Assembly (NCBI RefSeq): GCF_013377785.1
Contig: NZ_JABXWT010000002.1
Location: forward strand, 205,505 to 269,504
DNA length: 64,000 nt
From: Ruegeria haliotis
GTDB lineage: Bacteria > Pseudomonadota > Alphaproteobacteria > Rhodobacterales > Rhodobacteraceae
Reading direction: 5' to 3'
The stretch's first letter is position 1. The number at the start of each line of letters is the position of its first letter. This document shows, in pieces, positions 1 through 8,767 of this stretch. The notes below the pieces were generated by a model. That model was not told where the DNA came from. It was given only the letters and a program-made list of their open reading frames with translations, and ran no database searches. The position numbers and the translations under genes are program-made.

Positions 1-1
1 T

Positions 2-1009
2 GGCATGATCGAAGACACCGGCCCGCTTACCAAAAAGCGGATGGAAACCGTGGATGACGAAACAGTTGCGGCTGCGCTCGACTTCATCACGCGCAAGACC
101 GAAGAAGGCGTACCGTGGTTTGTCTGGTGGTCGGGCACTCGGATGCATTTCCGTACGCATGTCAAAGACGAAATGCGTACAAAGGCTGACGAAATTGCCG
201 GCAAGCATATGGACGAGTACCAGGCGGGCATGATCGAACATGACATGCATATCGGCCAATTCCTCGCCCTGCTGGATGAACTGGGGATCGCTGATAACAC
301 GATCGTACATTATTCCACCGACAATGGCCCGCATATGAACACTTGGCCGGACGCGGCGATGACGCCGTTCCGGGGCGAAAAGAACACCAACTACGAAGGT
401 GGGTGGCGCGTGCCGTCCATGGTGCGTTGGCCCGGCAACATCGATGCCGGCTCTGTCAGCAATGAAATCATGCATCACATGGACTGGTTGCCGACCTATC
501 TGGCGGTCGCTGGAAATCCGGACATCAAGGAGCAATTGCTGGAAGGGATCAACGTAGCAGAAGTTGGCGGGGGTCGAGACTACAAAGTGCATCTGGATGG
601 ATACAACTTCCTGCCTTACCTGACCGGTGAAGTCGAAGAAGGTCCTCGGCACGAGATTTTCTATTTCTCGGATGATGGAGATCTGACCGCGCTGCGCTAC
701 GATGATTGGAAAGCCGTGTTCCTCGAGCACCGCTATCCGCAGACTTTGCGCGCCTGGGCCGAACCCTGGACCGAACTGCGTATTCCATTGCTGTTCAACC
801 TGCGCCGCGATCCGTACGAGCGCGCCAATGTAACCTCGAACACCTATTGGGACTGGTACATAGACCGTGTCTACCTGCTGTTGCCAGCGGCTGAGTATGT
901 AGGCCAGTTCCTTGATACTTTCGAAGAGTTCCCACCGCGGCAGAAGCCCGGCAGCTTTACGATTGGCGATGCCAAGGACAAGATCTTCAGTCAGGTCGGT
1001 TCCAAGTAA
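2..1009 (+). CDS. Sulfatase family hydrolase, C-terminal part (5' truncated by window edge)
   Basis: This is the C-terminal portion of an arylsulfatase-type enzyme, which hydrolyses sulfate esters. The open frame runs from the first bases of the window with no upstream stop, so the true start and the formylglycine motif C/S-x-P-x-R are outside. Visible family hallmarks are the metal-site stretch STDNGPHMNTWPD, then FRGEKNTNYEGGWRVP and MVRWPG, typical of the second half of the alkaline phosphatase-fold sulfatase domain. About 335 residues are present; complete family members are usually 450-800. It ends at TAA and is followed by a good terminator, so it is the last gene of its transcript. Substrate cannot be told; sulfated algal polysaccharide or another sulfate ester is only a guess. 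Confidence 0.85.
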   Translation, partial: GMIEDTGPLTKKRMETVDDETVAAALDFITRKTEEGVPWFVWWSGTRMHFRTHVKDEMRTKADEIAGKHMDEYQAGMIEHDMHIGQFLALLDELGIADNTIVHYSTDNGPHMNTWPDAAMTPFRGEKNTNYEGGWRVPSMVRWPGNIDAGSVSNEIMHHMDWLPTYLAVAGNPDIKEQLLEGINVAEVGGGRDYKVHLDGYNFLPYLTGEVEEGPRHEIFYFSDDGDLTALRYDDWKAVFLEHRYPQTLRAWAEPWTELRIPLLFNLRRDPYERANVTSNTYWDWYIDRVYLLLPAAEYVGQFLDTFEEFPPRQKPGSFTIGDAKDKIFSQVGSK

Positions 1010-1024
1010 ACTCGCAAAACTAGA

Positions 1025-1060
1025 ACCCGCAGCCCCTATCCGGCGCTGCGGGTATTTTGA
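1025..1060 (+). terminator. Rho-independent terminator after the sulfatase gene
   Basis: A perfect 9-bp stem, ACCCGCAGC (1025-1033) with GCTGCGGGT (1045-1053), is followed by ATTTTGATTTATAT. It lies 16 bases past the sulfatase stop codon. Confidence 0.8.
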
Positions 1061-1109
1061 TTTATATACGACATCATTATTGCGTAACATGCGTCAAAGG
1101 TAATGGATC

Positions 1110-2099
1110 ATGACAAGAATACTCCCTGCCCTGGCTGTGGCAGTCACTCTGAGTAGTTTCGGAAGTTTCACCGCATCGGCGGATCCACTGCCCAGCTGGG
1201 TAAGTTCGGGAACAAAAGATCAAATTGTCGAATTCGTCACGGCTGTAACCACTCCGGACAGCACCGATTACGTAACACCAGCCGACCGCATCGCAGTATT
1301 CGACAATGACGGAACACTTTGGGCAGAGCAGCCCGTGTATTTCCAGTTCATTTTCGCAATGGATCGGTTGGCTGAATTGGCCAAACAAGATCCCTCCATC
1401 CTGACCACACCGACCTTGCAGGCCGCAGCTAAAGGTGATCTGGAAACCGTTCTGCAGGGCGGCCATAATGCCTTGATCGAGGTCGTGAATGCCTCGCATT
1501 CCGGCATAAGTGTCGAAGCCTTTCAGGCCGCAGTGGCAGACTGGCTGGACACGGCCCGACACCCGGAAACCAATCTGCCGTATGATCAGATGACCTATCA
1601 GCCGATGGTTGAACTGTTGCGTTATCTGCGTGACGAAGGGTTTCAGACCTATATCGTGTCTGGCGGCGGTCTTCATTTCATGCGTGTCTTTGCCGAAGAG
1701 GCCTATGGCATCCCGCCTGAACAAATCCTCGGCACTTATGCCAATACGACCTATGAGCAGGTCGACGGAGTTCCAACCGTGATCAAGGCTCCCGGAATTG
1801 CCTTCATCGACGACAAGGGGGGTAAACCGATCAATATCGAGCGTACCATCGGCAAGCGCCCAATCCTGGCAGGTGGCAACTCGGATGGGGATTTCGCCAT
1901 GATGGAATGGACATCGGCGGGTGAAGGACCGCGTCTGGGCGTTCTGATCCACCACACAGACGCCGCGCGCGAATGGGCTTATGACCGCGAAAGCCCGATT
2001 GGAAAGCTGGTGGATGGGTTGGACAAAGGGCCGGGTATGGGTTGGGTCATTGTAGATATGGCGCAAGACTGGTCCCGCATCTACACTGGCGCAAACTGA
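1110..2099 (+). CDS. Exported HAD-superfamily phosphatase
   Basis: The 329-residue product begins with a Sec signal peptide (hydrophobic stretch roughly residues 3-24, cleavage likely after TASA). The HAD motif I is FDNDGTLW near residue 64, giving the nucleophile and acid/base aspartates. A later motif II stretch YIVSGGG and a distal GNSDGDFAMMEW (motif IV-like DxxxD region) complete the phosphoserine-phosphatase-like core. It is therefore probably a periplasmic phosphomonoesterase; the substrate is unknown. The start is supported by AAGGTAATGGATC just upstream. It sits after the sulfatase terminator and 23 bases before the cardiolipin synthase-like gene, so these two may be co-transcribed. 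Confidence 0.8.
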   Translation: MTRILPALAVAVTLSSFGSFTASADPLPSWVSSGTKDQIVEFVTAVTTPDSTDYVTPADRIAVFDNDGTLWAEQPVYFQFIFAMDRLAELAKQDPSILTTPTLQAAAKGDLETVLQGGHNALIEVVNASHSGISVEAFQAAVADWLDTARHPETNLPYDQMTYQPMVELLRYLRDEGFQTYIVSGGGLHFMRVFAEEAYGIPPEQILGTYANTTYEQVDGVPTVIKAPGIAFIDDKGGKPINIERTIGKRPILAGGNSDGDFAMMEWTSAGEGPRLGVLIHHTDAAREWAYDRESPIGKLVDGLDKGPGMGWVIVDMAQDWSRIYTGAN

Positions 2100-2122
2100 T
2101 CGCCCCGGAGTCACATAACCCA

Positions 2123-3535
2123 ATGTGGACATTACTTGTTTCCGCCTTCGTTTTCGCCCTGTATGCTACGGCGGTTGTGTTCTCTTTGCGCGCAGCCCAA
2201 ACGGCACGCACGTCTCAGGGCGCTGTTGGTTGGGTGGTTTTTTTGCTGTCGGCCCCCTTCTTTGCGGTTCCGCTATATCTGTTTCTTGGACATCACCGAT
2301 TCCGCGGGTATCGCATTGCCCGCCAGGAAAGCGAGCGGGTGGTCGAGGGCATCAAAACCTTTGCAGATTACTCAAAGCCCGACCCGTCCACGATGCCGAT
2401 CAACCCTCGCCCCTTCGAATTTCTGGCCCACCTGCCCGTCTCGCGCGGCAACGGGGCGGAACTGCTTATCGATGGGCAGGCCACGTTTGATGCCATTTTC
2501 ACAGCCATTGACGGCGCGCAGAACTATATTCTGATCCAGTTCTACATTGTCCGTGACGACGTTCTGGGGCGTCAGTTGCAGGAAAAACTGATCGCCGCTT
2601 CCAAACGTGGTGTACACGTTCGGTTCATGACGGACGCCGTTGGCAGCTATGGCCTGCCGACCGAATATCTGGAAACCATGCAAAACGCCGGGATTGATGT
2701 GGCCAATCCTCGCGACCAGCGCGGGCCAAATTTCCGCTTTCAGCTCAATTACAGAAACCACCGGAAAACCGTGATCATCGATGGCGAAACCGGATTTATC
2801 GGCGGTCACAATGTTGGTGTCGAATATCTAGGTCAGGACGCCCATTTCGGCCATTGGCGCGATACGCACATTAAAATGACCGGCCATATCGTGCGCCAGT
2901 TGCAATTGATCTTTATCGAGGATTGGCACTGGGCCCACGACGAAGATCTGATCGACGATCTGGACTGGGCCGGCAGCGAATCCGAGCAGGACATGAATGC
3001 CCTGCTAGTGGCAACCGGACCGGGGGATGACACCGAAACCGGTGCAATGATGTTCTTCGCCGCCATTGCCGAGGCCAAAGAGCGGTTGTGGATCGCCTCG
3101 CCCTATTTCGTGCCGGACATCGACATCATGACAGCGCTGCAGCATGCAGCCATGCGCGGCGTTGACGTTCGCATTCTTGTCCCCGACGTGATCGATCATC
3201 GCCTGCCCTGGCTGGCCGCCTTTGCCTATTTTGACGAGATCCGCAACTGCGGCGCCCGCGTGTTCCGCTATACCGACGGTTTCATGCACCAAAAAGTGTT
3301 TGTGGTGGATGACACGTTGGCCGCAGTAGGTACGACCAATCTCGACAATCGCTCATTCCGGTTGAACTTTGAGGCGATGGCCTTGTTCTTCGATGCCCGC
3401 GCGACCGGCGCCGTTGAAAAAATGCTGCTGGCCGATTTCGAGGACAGTTATGAACTGACGCGGTCTCTTCCTCAGCAGGCGGCTCATATCCGGTTCGGGG
3501 CACCACTGGCCCGCCTGTTCGCGCCCATTCTCTAG
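2123..3535 (+). CDS. cls: Cardiolipin synthase-like phospholipase D family protein
   Basis: The product of 470 residues has two N-terminal membrane segments (about residues 2-22 and 33-52) and then two PLD catalytic domains. Each carries an HxKxxxxD motif: HRKTVIIDGETGFIGGHN in the first and HQKVFVVDD followed by GTTNLDNRS in the second. This is the architecture of bacterial cardiolipin synthases, which condense two phosphatidylglycerol molecules at the inner membrane. The frame is open from 2042, inside the phosphatase gene, but ATG at 2123 has GGAG upstream and begins with the expected hydrophobic segment. Family members of this length are normally Cls; activity on another phospholipid is possible. 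Confidence 0.88.
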   Translation: MWTLLVSAFVFALYATAVVFSLRAAQTARTSQGAVGWVVFLLSAPFFAVPLYLFLGHHRFRGYRIARQESERVVEGIKTFADYSKPDPSTMPINPRPFEFLAHLPVSRGNGAELLIDGQATFDAIFTAIDGAQNYILIQFYIVRDDVLGRQLQEKLIAASKRGVHVRFMTDAVGSYGLPTEYLETMQNAGIDVANPRDQRGPNFRFQLNYRNHRKTVIIDGETGFIGGHNVGVEYLGQDAHFGHWRDTHIKMTGHIVRQLQLIFIEDWHWAHDEDLIDDLDWAGSESEQDMNALLVATGPGDDTETGAMMFFAAIAEAKERLWIASPYFVPDIDIMTALQHAAMRGVDVRILVPDVIDHRLPWLAAFAYFDEIRNCGARVFRYTDGFMHQKVFVVDDTLAAVGTTNLDNRSFRLNFEAMALFFDARATGAVEKMLLADFEDSYELTRSLPQQAAHIRFGAPLARLFAPIL

Positions 3536-3966
3536 GAAAAGAAGTTTTCCTGAAACACCCGCGTCATCAGTGCAACCATGTACGCCGTCGATAAGCCGAA
3601 CGCCAATAGCCCGGTCACAGCCGCAAAAGAGCCGAAGATGCGTAGGCCTTCGCCCAAAACGATGTCCCCATAGCCCAGGGTTGTGAAGGTCACCAGAGAG
3701 AAATAGATCGCGCTATTCCAGTCCGGAAGCACATCAAGCAACACCCAAGCAATCGCCCAGATCCACACCTGTATGGTGTGTGTTGCAACGATAAAGCCCA
3801 GTGCTATTGCGATCGGCCCGGCCGTAGAAAAAAACACACCGCGCGCGGCCCATTTTCCTTCCATTTTCATGATGGTCACTGTGCACCACGTCAACAGAAG
3901 GATTTCGATCAAAAAACAAAGGCCCAGAAAGGTACTGCCCCAAAAGATCTGGTGCGGCAACGTCAT
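3532..3966 (-). CDS. Small two-pass potassium channel-like protein
   Basis: This 144-residue membrane protein has about three hydrophobic segments (near residues 10-32, 42-65 and 105-130). Between the last two lies a pore-loop sequence FTTLGYGDIVLGEGLR, close to the TxGYGD selectivity filter of K+ channels (Ion_trans_2 type). No RCK/TrkA regulatory domain is present. ATG at 3966 is preferred over an upstream in-frame start at 4044 because it has AGGAT upstream and directly precedes the first membrane segment. It converges on the cardiolipin synthase gene and overlaps its last four bases. Ion specificity is inferred from the filter only. Confidence 0.75.
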   Translation of the reverse strand: MTLPHQIFWGSTFLGLCFLIEILLLTWCTVTIMKMEGKWAARGVFFSTAGPIAIALGFIVATHTIQVWIWAIAWVLLDVLPDWNSAIYFSLVTFTTLGYGDIVLGEGLRIFGSFAAVTGLLAFGLSTAYMVALMTRVFQENFFS

Positions 3967-4141
3967 GTTTTTACATCCTGAATTGCGGCGGTGACTAACC
4001 TGTGCAGAATGGCCTCTGACGCCGCGACGCACAAGCCCGCGCATTCACCAGTTTACCTGCGGCGAAAGGAACCGGCTGCCCGAGTATACTGGACAGTCGG
4101 CAAAACTGTTGCACATCCTGCAGTACAAAACGGGGCAGACC

Positions 4142-4789
4142 ATGCTGTTGAGTATCGACAAAGTTCAGAAATCCTATCCCGGCGGGCGACCTGTTCTGCG
4201 CGACGTTTCGTTGACGCTCGATCATGGGCAGACGCTGGCCCTGACCGGGGAAAGTGGCAGCGGCAAAAGCACCTTGTTGCATCTGGCGGCGGCCTTGGAC
4301 AGCTTTGATGGCGGCGAAATCACCTTGGACGGCACACCGCTTTCGCCGCTCGATGATGCTGGGCGGGCAGTATTGCGGCGCCGTAGTGTATCTTTGGTGT
4401 TTCAGCAATTCAATCTGATCCCATCGCTGACGGTTGATCAGAACCTGTCATTTCATGCGCGCCTGGCTGGGAACTACGATCCCACCTGGGGCAGTCATCT
4501 GGCGGAAAGGCTGGGTTTATCCGATCTGCTGGGCAGCTTCCCCGAGACCCTCTCGGGCGGGCAACAACAGCGGGTTGCCATCGGTCGCGCCATGGCGGCA
4601 CGTCCCAAGCTGCTATTGGCGGATGAACCCACTGGCAATCTGGACGAAACCGCCAGCGCCAATGTGCTGGATTTAATGCTGTCTCTGGTGGTTGATACCG
4701 GGGCAGCGTTGCTGCTGGTCACTCATTCGCAAGAGATCGCCGCCAGACTGGACCGACGGGTGCATTTGGCTGGCGGACACATTCAATGA
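4142..4789 (+). CDS. ABC transporter ATP-binding protein (LolD/YbbA-like)
   Basis: A 215-residue nucleotide-binding subunit with Walker A GESGSGKST (36-44), signature LSGGQQQR (137-144), and Walker B LLLADEPTGNLD (D161, E162). The FQQFNLIPSLTV Q-loop and short length fit the MacB/LolD/YbbA class that pairs with FtsX-like permeases. It overlaps the permease gene by an ATGA junction at 4786-4789, implying translational coupling. The frame is open from 4109, but ATG 4142 fits the family N-terminus. Together with the two following genes it forms a three-gene operon with an AttH-type lipocalin, a layout seen in many proteobacteria. Transported or extracted substrate is not known. Confidence 0.9.
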   Translation: MLLSIDKVQKSYPGGRPVLRDVSLTLDHGQTLALTGESGSGKSTLLHLAAALDSFDGGEITLDGTPLSPLDDAGRAVLRRRSVSLVFQQFNLIPSLTVDQNLSFHARLAGNYDPTWGSHLAERLGLSDLLGSFPETLSGGQQQRVAIGRAMAARPKLLLADEPTGNLDETASANVLDLMLSLVVDTGAALLLVTHSQEIAARLDRRVHLAGGHIQ

Positions 4790-7200
4790 CCGCAGCGATC
4801 GTACAGGCGCTGCTGTCGCACTGGCGCACGCATCGTCTGCTACTGGCGACCTTGCTCATCGGCATTGCGCTGGCCACGGGATTGTGGTCGGCCGTTCAGG
4901 CCATCAACGCCGAAGCCCGCGCCAGTTATGCACAGGCGAACGCTCAGCTCGCGCTTGGTCAATTTGACGAGCTGCGAGATCCCGCAGGGGATATCCCATT
5001 GTCCCGATATGTCGATCTGCGCCGTGCAGGGTGGCAGGTGGCCGCCGTGCTTGAAGGGTCATACCGCGTTGGCGGGCGTAACCTGCGCCTGATGGGTGTA
5101 GACATGGTGGCCTATCCAGCCCTGCCCGCCGTGATCGACGCTGAGCAGAGCACAAACCCACCTGATCCCGCTGATATACTGACCGCTCCCGGTCGCTTAC
5201 TGGTGTCGCCCGATCTGGCCCCCCTGTTGCGCGAGCAGAATGCCCTGCCCCCTATCCTGACCACCACAGCGCTGCCCTCCGATGTTATCCTGACGGACAT
5301 AGGCGTGGCAGAAACGTTGCTGAACAAACCCGGAGCGATCTCGCGGCTTGTCGTGCTGCCCGACCAGCCGCATGTCCTTCCGCCGCTTTCCGAGATTGCA
5401 CCAGAACTTGAACGGGTCGGCCCCGCGTCCCAAATAGACACGGCACAGTTGACCGACAGTTTTCATTTGAACCTTTCCGCTTTTGGCCTGCTGTCCTTTG
5501 CCGTTGGACTTTTCATTGTTCATGGCACCGTCGGTCTGGCTTTTGCCCAACGACGCGGAATGATCAGAACGTTGCGTGCGTTGGGCGTGTCGATACGGCG
5601 TCTGGTGTGGTTGATTTTGGCCGAACTGACCTTGCTTGCACTGATTGGCGGAGCTTTGGGTTTGGTTCTGGGGTTCTTTCTGGCGGGCGCATTGCTGCCT
5701 GATGTTGCCGCGACGTTGCGAGGCCTGTACGGCGCACCCGTCACTGGACAGATGTCCCTGCAACCGGAATGGGCGCTGGCTGGGCTCGCAATGGCGGTTT
5801 TCGGAACCCTGCTGGCCAGTGGTCATGCACTCTGGCGTCTGTCTCAGTTGCCTCTTCTGGCCGGACCTGGTCTTCAGGCTTGGCGAAGCAGCGGATCGCG
5901 GCGCGGTTTCACCGGGATCGCCGGTTTTGCCCTGATCGTTGGCGGTGTAGTCATTTACCTCAGCTTTGGCGGTTTGATCGCCGGGTTCATTCTTCTCGGC
6001 GGATTACTGACAGGCGCCGCACTGTTGCTGCCGTTGCTCTTGTCTTTTGCCATATCGCAATTGGCGCGCACCGCACAGGGCCCGGTCGCTCAGTGGGTCT
6101 GGGCCGACATGCGCGCACAACTGCCCGGTCTGTCCTTGGCCTTGATGGCTTTGCTATTGGCGTTGGCGGCAAATATCGGCGTCGGAACCATGGTGTCCAG
6201 CTTTCGCCTGACCTTTGTCGGGTGGCTGGATCAGCGCCTGACATCCGAACTGTACGTAACTGCAACCGATAATCAGCAAGGCCGCGAGGTTTCAGACTGG
6301 CTGCGCCCGCAGGTCGATGCAATCCTTCCTATCCGAAGCGTGGAATTGGAGCATGAGACGGGGCCATTGTTCCTGTACGGCGTCGTCGATGACCCAGTTT
6401 ACCGGCAGAATTGGCCTTTGATCGCATCCGCCTCGGATGTCTGGGATAAAACCATGGCAGGAAACGCCGTCTTAATAAACGAGCAACTGGCCCGGCGCGC
6501 CAATCTTTGGCCCGGAGACGATCTGCAGTTTTCCCCTGCACGTGCTCTGAAAATCGCCGGCGTTTATTCGGATTATGGTAATCCTACCGGCCAGGCCATC
6601 GTCTCTATGCAGCAGCTCAACCTGATCTCGCCGGGCGTTGAGACGCGCCGCTTCGGTATCCGCATGGATCCGGGCCGTGCGGCCGAGATGGCACAAACAC
6701 TGCGAACCCGTTTTGATCTGCCCCGACAGGCCGTTGTCCAGCAGGCGGCGATGAAGGCGCAATCCTTGGCCATTTTCGAAAAGACCTTCGTCGTGACCTC
6801 GGCGTTGAATGTGTTGACCCTTGGGGTGGCCGGTTTTGCCATTCTCACCAGCTTGCTGACGTTGTGGACTCAACGCCTGCCTCAAATCGCACCGGTTTGG
6901 GCGCTAGGTCTAAACCGAGCGCAACTGTCGCGGCTGGAACTGTTGCGTAGCGTATTGCTGGCGGCGCTGACAGCATGTCTGGCGCTGCCATTGGGGCTTG
7001 TGCTGGCGTGGGTGTTGTTGACTGTCATCAACGTGCAGGCCTTTGGCTGGCGCTTGCCGATGTATGTGTTCCCATGGGATTGGATTGTCCTGCTTTTGCT
7101 GACCTTATTGGCTGCGATGATTGCCGCCGCCCTACCCGCACTGCGAATGCTACGCCTGCCACCTGCCGATTTGCTGAAGGTGTTTGCCAATGAACGTTAG
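4786..7200 (+). CDS. FtsX-like ABC transporter permease (YbbP-type, 804 aa)
   Basis: This large permease carries two FtsX-type membrane modules separated by periplasmic domains. It has an N-terminal membrane anchor near residues 14-36, a soluble periplasmic region to about residue 220, then clusters of hydrophobic segments (about 230-250, 262-300, 325-345, 375-425, 440-465), a second soluble region, and three C-terminal segments (about 675-700, 725-750, 765-785). Such MacB/LolCE/YbbP proteins act mechanically on periplasmic or lipid-linked substrates rather than pumping small solutes. It is coupled to the ATPase upstream (4-base overlap) and overlaps the lipocalin-like gene downstream by 11 bases. 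Confidence 0.88.
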   Translation: MTAAIVQALLSHWRTHRLLLATLLIGIALATGLWSAVQAINAEARASYAQANAQLALGQFDELRDPAGDIPLSRYVDLRRAGWQVAAVLEGSYRVGGRNLRLMGVDMVAYPALPAVIDAEQSTNPPDPADILTAPGRLLVSPDLAPLLREQNALPPILTTTALPSDVILTDIGVAETLLNKPGAISRLVVLPDQPHVLPPLSEIAPELERVGPASQIDTAQLTDSFHLNLSAFGLLSFAVGLFIVHGTVGLAFAQRRGMIRTLRALGVSIRRLVWLILAELTLLALIGGALGLVLGFFLAGALLPDVAATLRGLYGAPVTGQMSLQPEWALAGLAMAVFGTLLASGHALWRLSQLPLLAGPGLQAWRSSGSRRGFTGIAGFALIVGGVVIYLSFGGLIAGFILLGGLLTGAALLLPLLLSFAISQLARTAQGPVAQWVWADMRAQLPGLSLALMALLLALAANIGVGTMVSSFRLTFVGWLDQRLTSELYVTATDNQQGREVSDWLRPQVDAILPIRSVELEHETGPLFLYGVVDDPVYRQNWPLIASASDVWDKTMAGNAVLINEQLARRANLWPGDDLQFSPARALKIAGVYSDYGNPTGQAIVSMQQLNLISPGVETRRFGIRMDPGRAAEMAQTLRTRFDLPRQAVVQQAAMKAQSLAIFEKTFVVTSALNVLTLGVAGFAILTSLLTLWTQRLPQIAPVWALGLNRAQLSRLELLRSVLLAALTACLALPLGLVLAWVLLTVINVQAFGWRLPMYVFPWDWIVLLLLTLLAAMIAAALPALRMLRLPPADLLKVFANER

Positions 7201-8230
7201 AACCCTGCTTGTGGTCCTGTTGTTCTTGTTTCCCGTCGCAAGTTGGGCGCAAGGTTATGCCGATCTTGGCGGATCTGCTGAAGGGTTTGATGTTCCGCAA
7301 CGCGGCTATCAGTTCGACTTTCCAAAAGATCACGGACCACATCCCAGCTACCGGATCGAATGGTGGTACCTGACCGCAAATCTTCAGGGCGCCGACGGGC
7401 GCGACTACGGGATACAATGGACGCTGTTCCGATCAGCCCTGAAACCAGCCGAGACACAGAGCTGGCAGAGCCCCCAGTTGTGGATGGGCCATGCCGCCGT
7501 CACCACCCCTGACACACATTACTTTGCCGAACGTCTGTCGCGCGGCGGGATTGGGCAGGCGGGTGTCACGGCGCAACCTTTCGAAGCCTGGATTGACGAA
7601 TGGCGTATGGCGGGGCTTGATTTTGACGCTCTGACCCTGTCCGCCAATGGCGCGAACTTTGGTTATAACCTGTCTCTAAACGCCCAAGATCCGTTGGTTT
7701 TTCACGGCGACGCAGGATATTCGGTAAAATCCGCCGATGGGCAGGCCAGTTACTACTACTCGCAACCGTCCTACGCGGTCGAAGGTGTCTTGCATCTGCC
7801 TGAAGGAGATGTCGCTGTCACCGGTGAAGGCTGGTTGGATCGCGAGTGGTCCTCTCAACCCTTGGCCAGCGATCAAAGCGGATGGGATTGGTTCTCGCTC
7901 AGCTTCGAGGATGGAACCAAGCTGATGGCGTTCCGCCTGCGGGGCGGACGTGGCGATTTCACGTCGGCCACCTGGATCGACGCTGAGGGGACTGCTGTGG
8001 CACTGCCCGACGGATCTGCCAGTTTCACATCGCTTGAGACCGCGCGCGTCGCGGGACGGGATGTACCAGTGCAATGGCGCGTGACGCTGCCAGACCGTGG
8101 GGTTGATGTCGAAGTGTCCGCCCTCACACCCAATGCCTGGATGGCCACACGCTTTGAATACTGGGAAGGTCCGGTTACTGTCTCAGGCAGCCACAAGGGG
8201 CGCGGTTATCTGGAAATGACCGGATACTAG
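7190..8230 (+). CDS. AttH/CrtC-type lipocalin-like secreted protein
   Basis: The 346-residue product starts with a signal peptide (hydrophobic residues 5-18, cleavage probably after SWA). The motif YRIEWWYLTANL near residue 62 and the later WLDREWSSQPL are signatures of the AttH / carotenoid 1,2-hydratase lipocalin-like family. ATG 7190 is chosen over an upstream TTG at 7184 because the signal peptide follows it directly. It overlaps the permease gene by 11 bases and forms its operon. Family members next to FtsX-like ABC genes are predicted periplasmic or secreted lipid-binding proteins; carotenoid hydratase activity is not implied here because no carotenoid genes adjoin it. Confidence 0.8.
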   Translation: MNVRTLLVVLLFLFPVASWAQGYADLGGSAEGFDVPQRGYQFDFPKDHGPHPSYRIEWWYLTANLQGADGRDYGIQWTLFRSALKPAETQSWQSPQLWMGHAAVTTPDTHYFAERLSRGGIGQAGVTAQPFEAWIDEWRMAGLDFDALTLSANGANFGYNLSLNAQDPLVFHGDAGYSVKSADGQASYYYSQPSYAVEGVLHLPEGDVAVTGEGWLDREWSSQPLASDQSGWDWFSLSFEDGTKLMAFRLRGGRGDFTSATWIDAEGTAVALPDGSASFTSLETARVAGRDVPVQWRVTLPDRGVDVEVSALTPNAWMATRFEYWEGPVTVSGSHKGRGYLEMTGY

Positions 8231-8249
8231 TCCGAGCCGTCACCTAGGT

Positions 8250-8276
8250 GCCGCACCCGTTCCTAACGCGTGCGGC
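8250..8276. terminator. Stem-loop between convergent genes
   Basis: GCCGCAC (8250-8256) pairs with GTGCGGC (8270-8276). It lies between the ends of the lipocalin-like and UspA genes. No strong T tract follows, so termination is plausible but not certain. Confidence 0.35.
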
Positions 8277-8335
8277 TAGCCTTCAGTCTTTCCTAGGGGC
8301 TACGTGCATGTATCGATCGGCACCGATAACACGAA

Positions 8336-8767
8336 TTACCGAACCACGTAGACCGAAACGCTCGAGTGCCGTACGACCCGCGCAGCATTCGGACCCAACA
8401 GGTAGTCTTTCAAGTCGGGCTTGTGCGCCCCGATCACGATCAAATCGGAACCCGCACTTTCGGCCGTTTTCAGTATTTCCTGATAGGCTGTGCCAGTGGC
8501 AACCACATGTCGGATCTTCTCGTTGCGATCCGCGTCCAGGTTCGCCGTACAAAGTGCCGTCAGCTTTTCATGTGCCTCTTCCAGCGCTTTGTTATGGAAA
8601 TCAGATTCGAAAAAGCCGGATACCCAGCTTTCTCCGAAATCCGGCAGCACGGTGACAACATCCAGCTGCGCACCATCCAGATCAGCCAGCTTCGCCGCGA
8701 TCTTCAGAACTGGCGCGTCCAGCTCTCCGTTGCTGATATCTACGGCGCAAAGAACAGAGTTTATCAT
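8336..8767 (-). CDS. Universal stress protein (UspA family)
   Basis: The 143-residue single-domain protein begins SVLCAVDISN, the usual nucleotide-binding beta-1/aspartate segment, and ends with DLIVIGAHKPDLKDYLLGPN followed by AARVVRHSSVSVYVV. This is the ATP-binding G-x2-x-x9-G(S/T)-type C-terminal motif in a slightly divergent form. It overlaps the TRAP permease stop codon by an ATGA junction (8764-8767), so it is translated from the TRAP transporter mRNA. UspA domains coupled to TRAP transporters have been described as transport-associated ATP-binding proteins (TeaD in the ectoine system), which supports a regulatory role here. Confidence 0.87.
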   Translation of the reverse strand: MINSVLCAVDISNGELDAPVLKIAAKLADLDGAQLDVVTVLPDFGESWVSGFFESDFHNKALEEAHEKLTALCTANLDADRNEKIRHVVATGTAYQEILKTAESAGSDLIVIGAHKPDLKDYLLGPNAARVVRHSSVSVYVVR

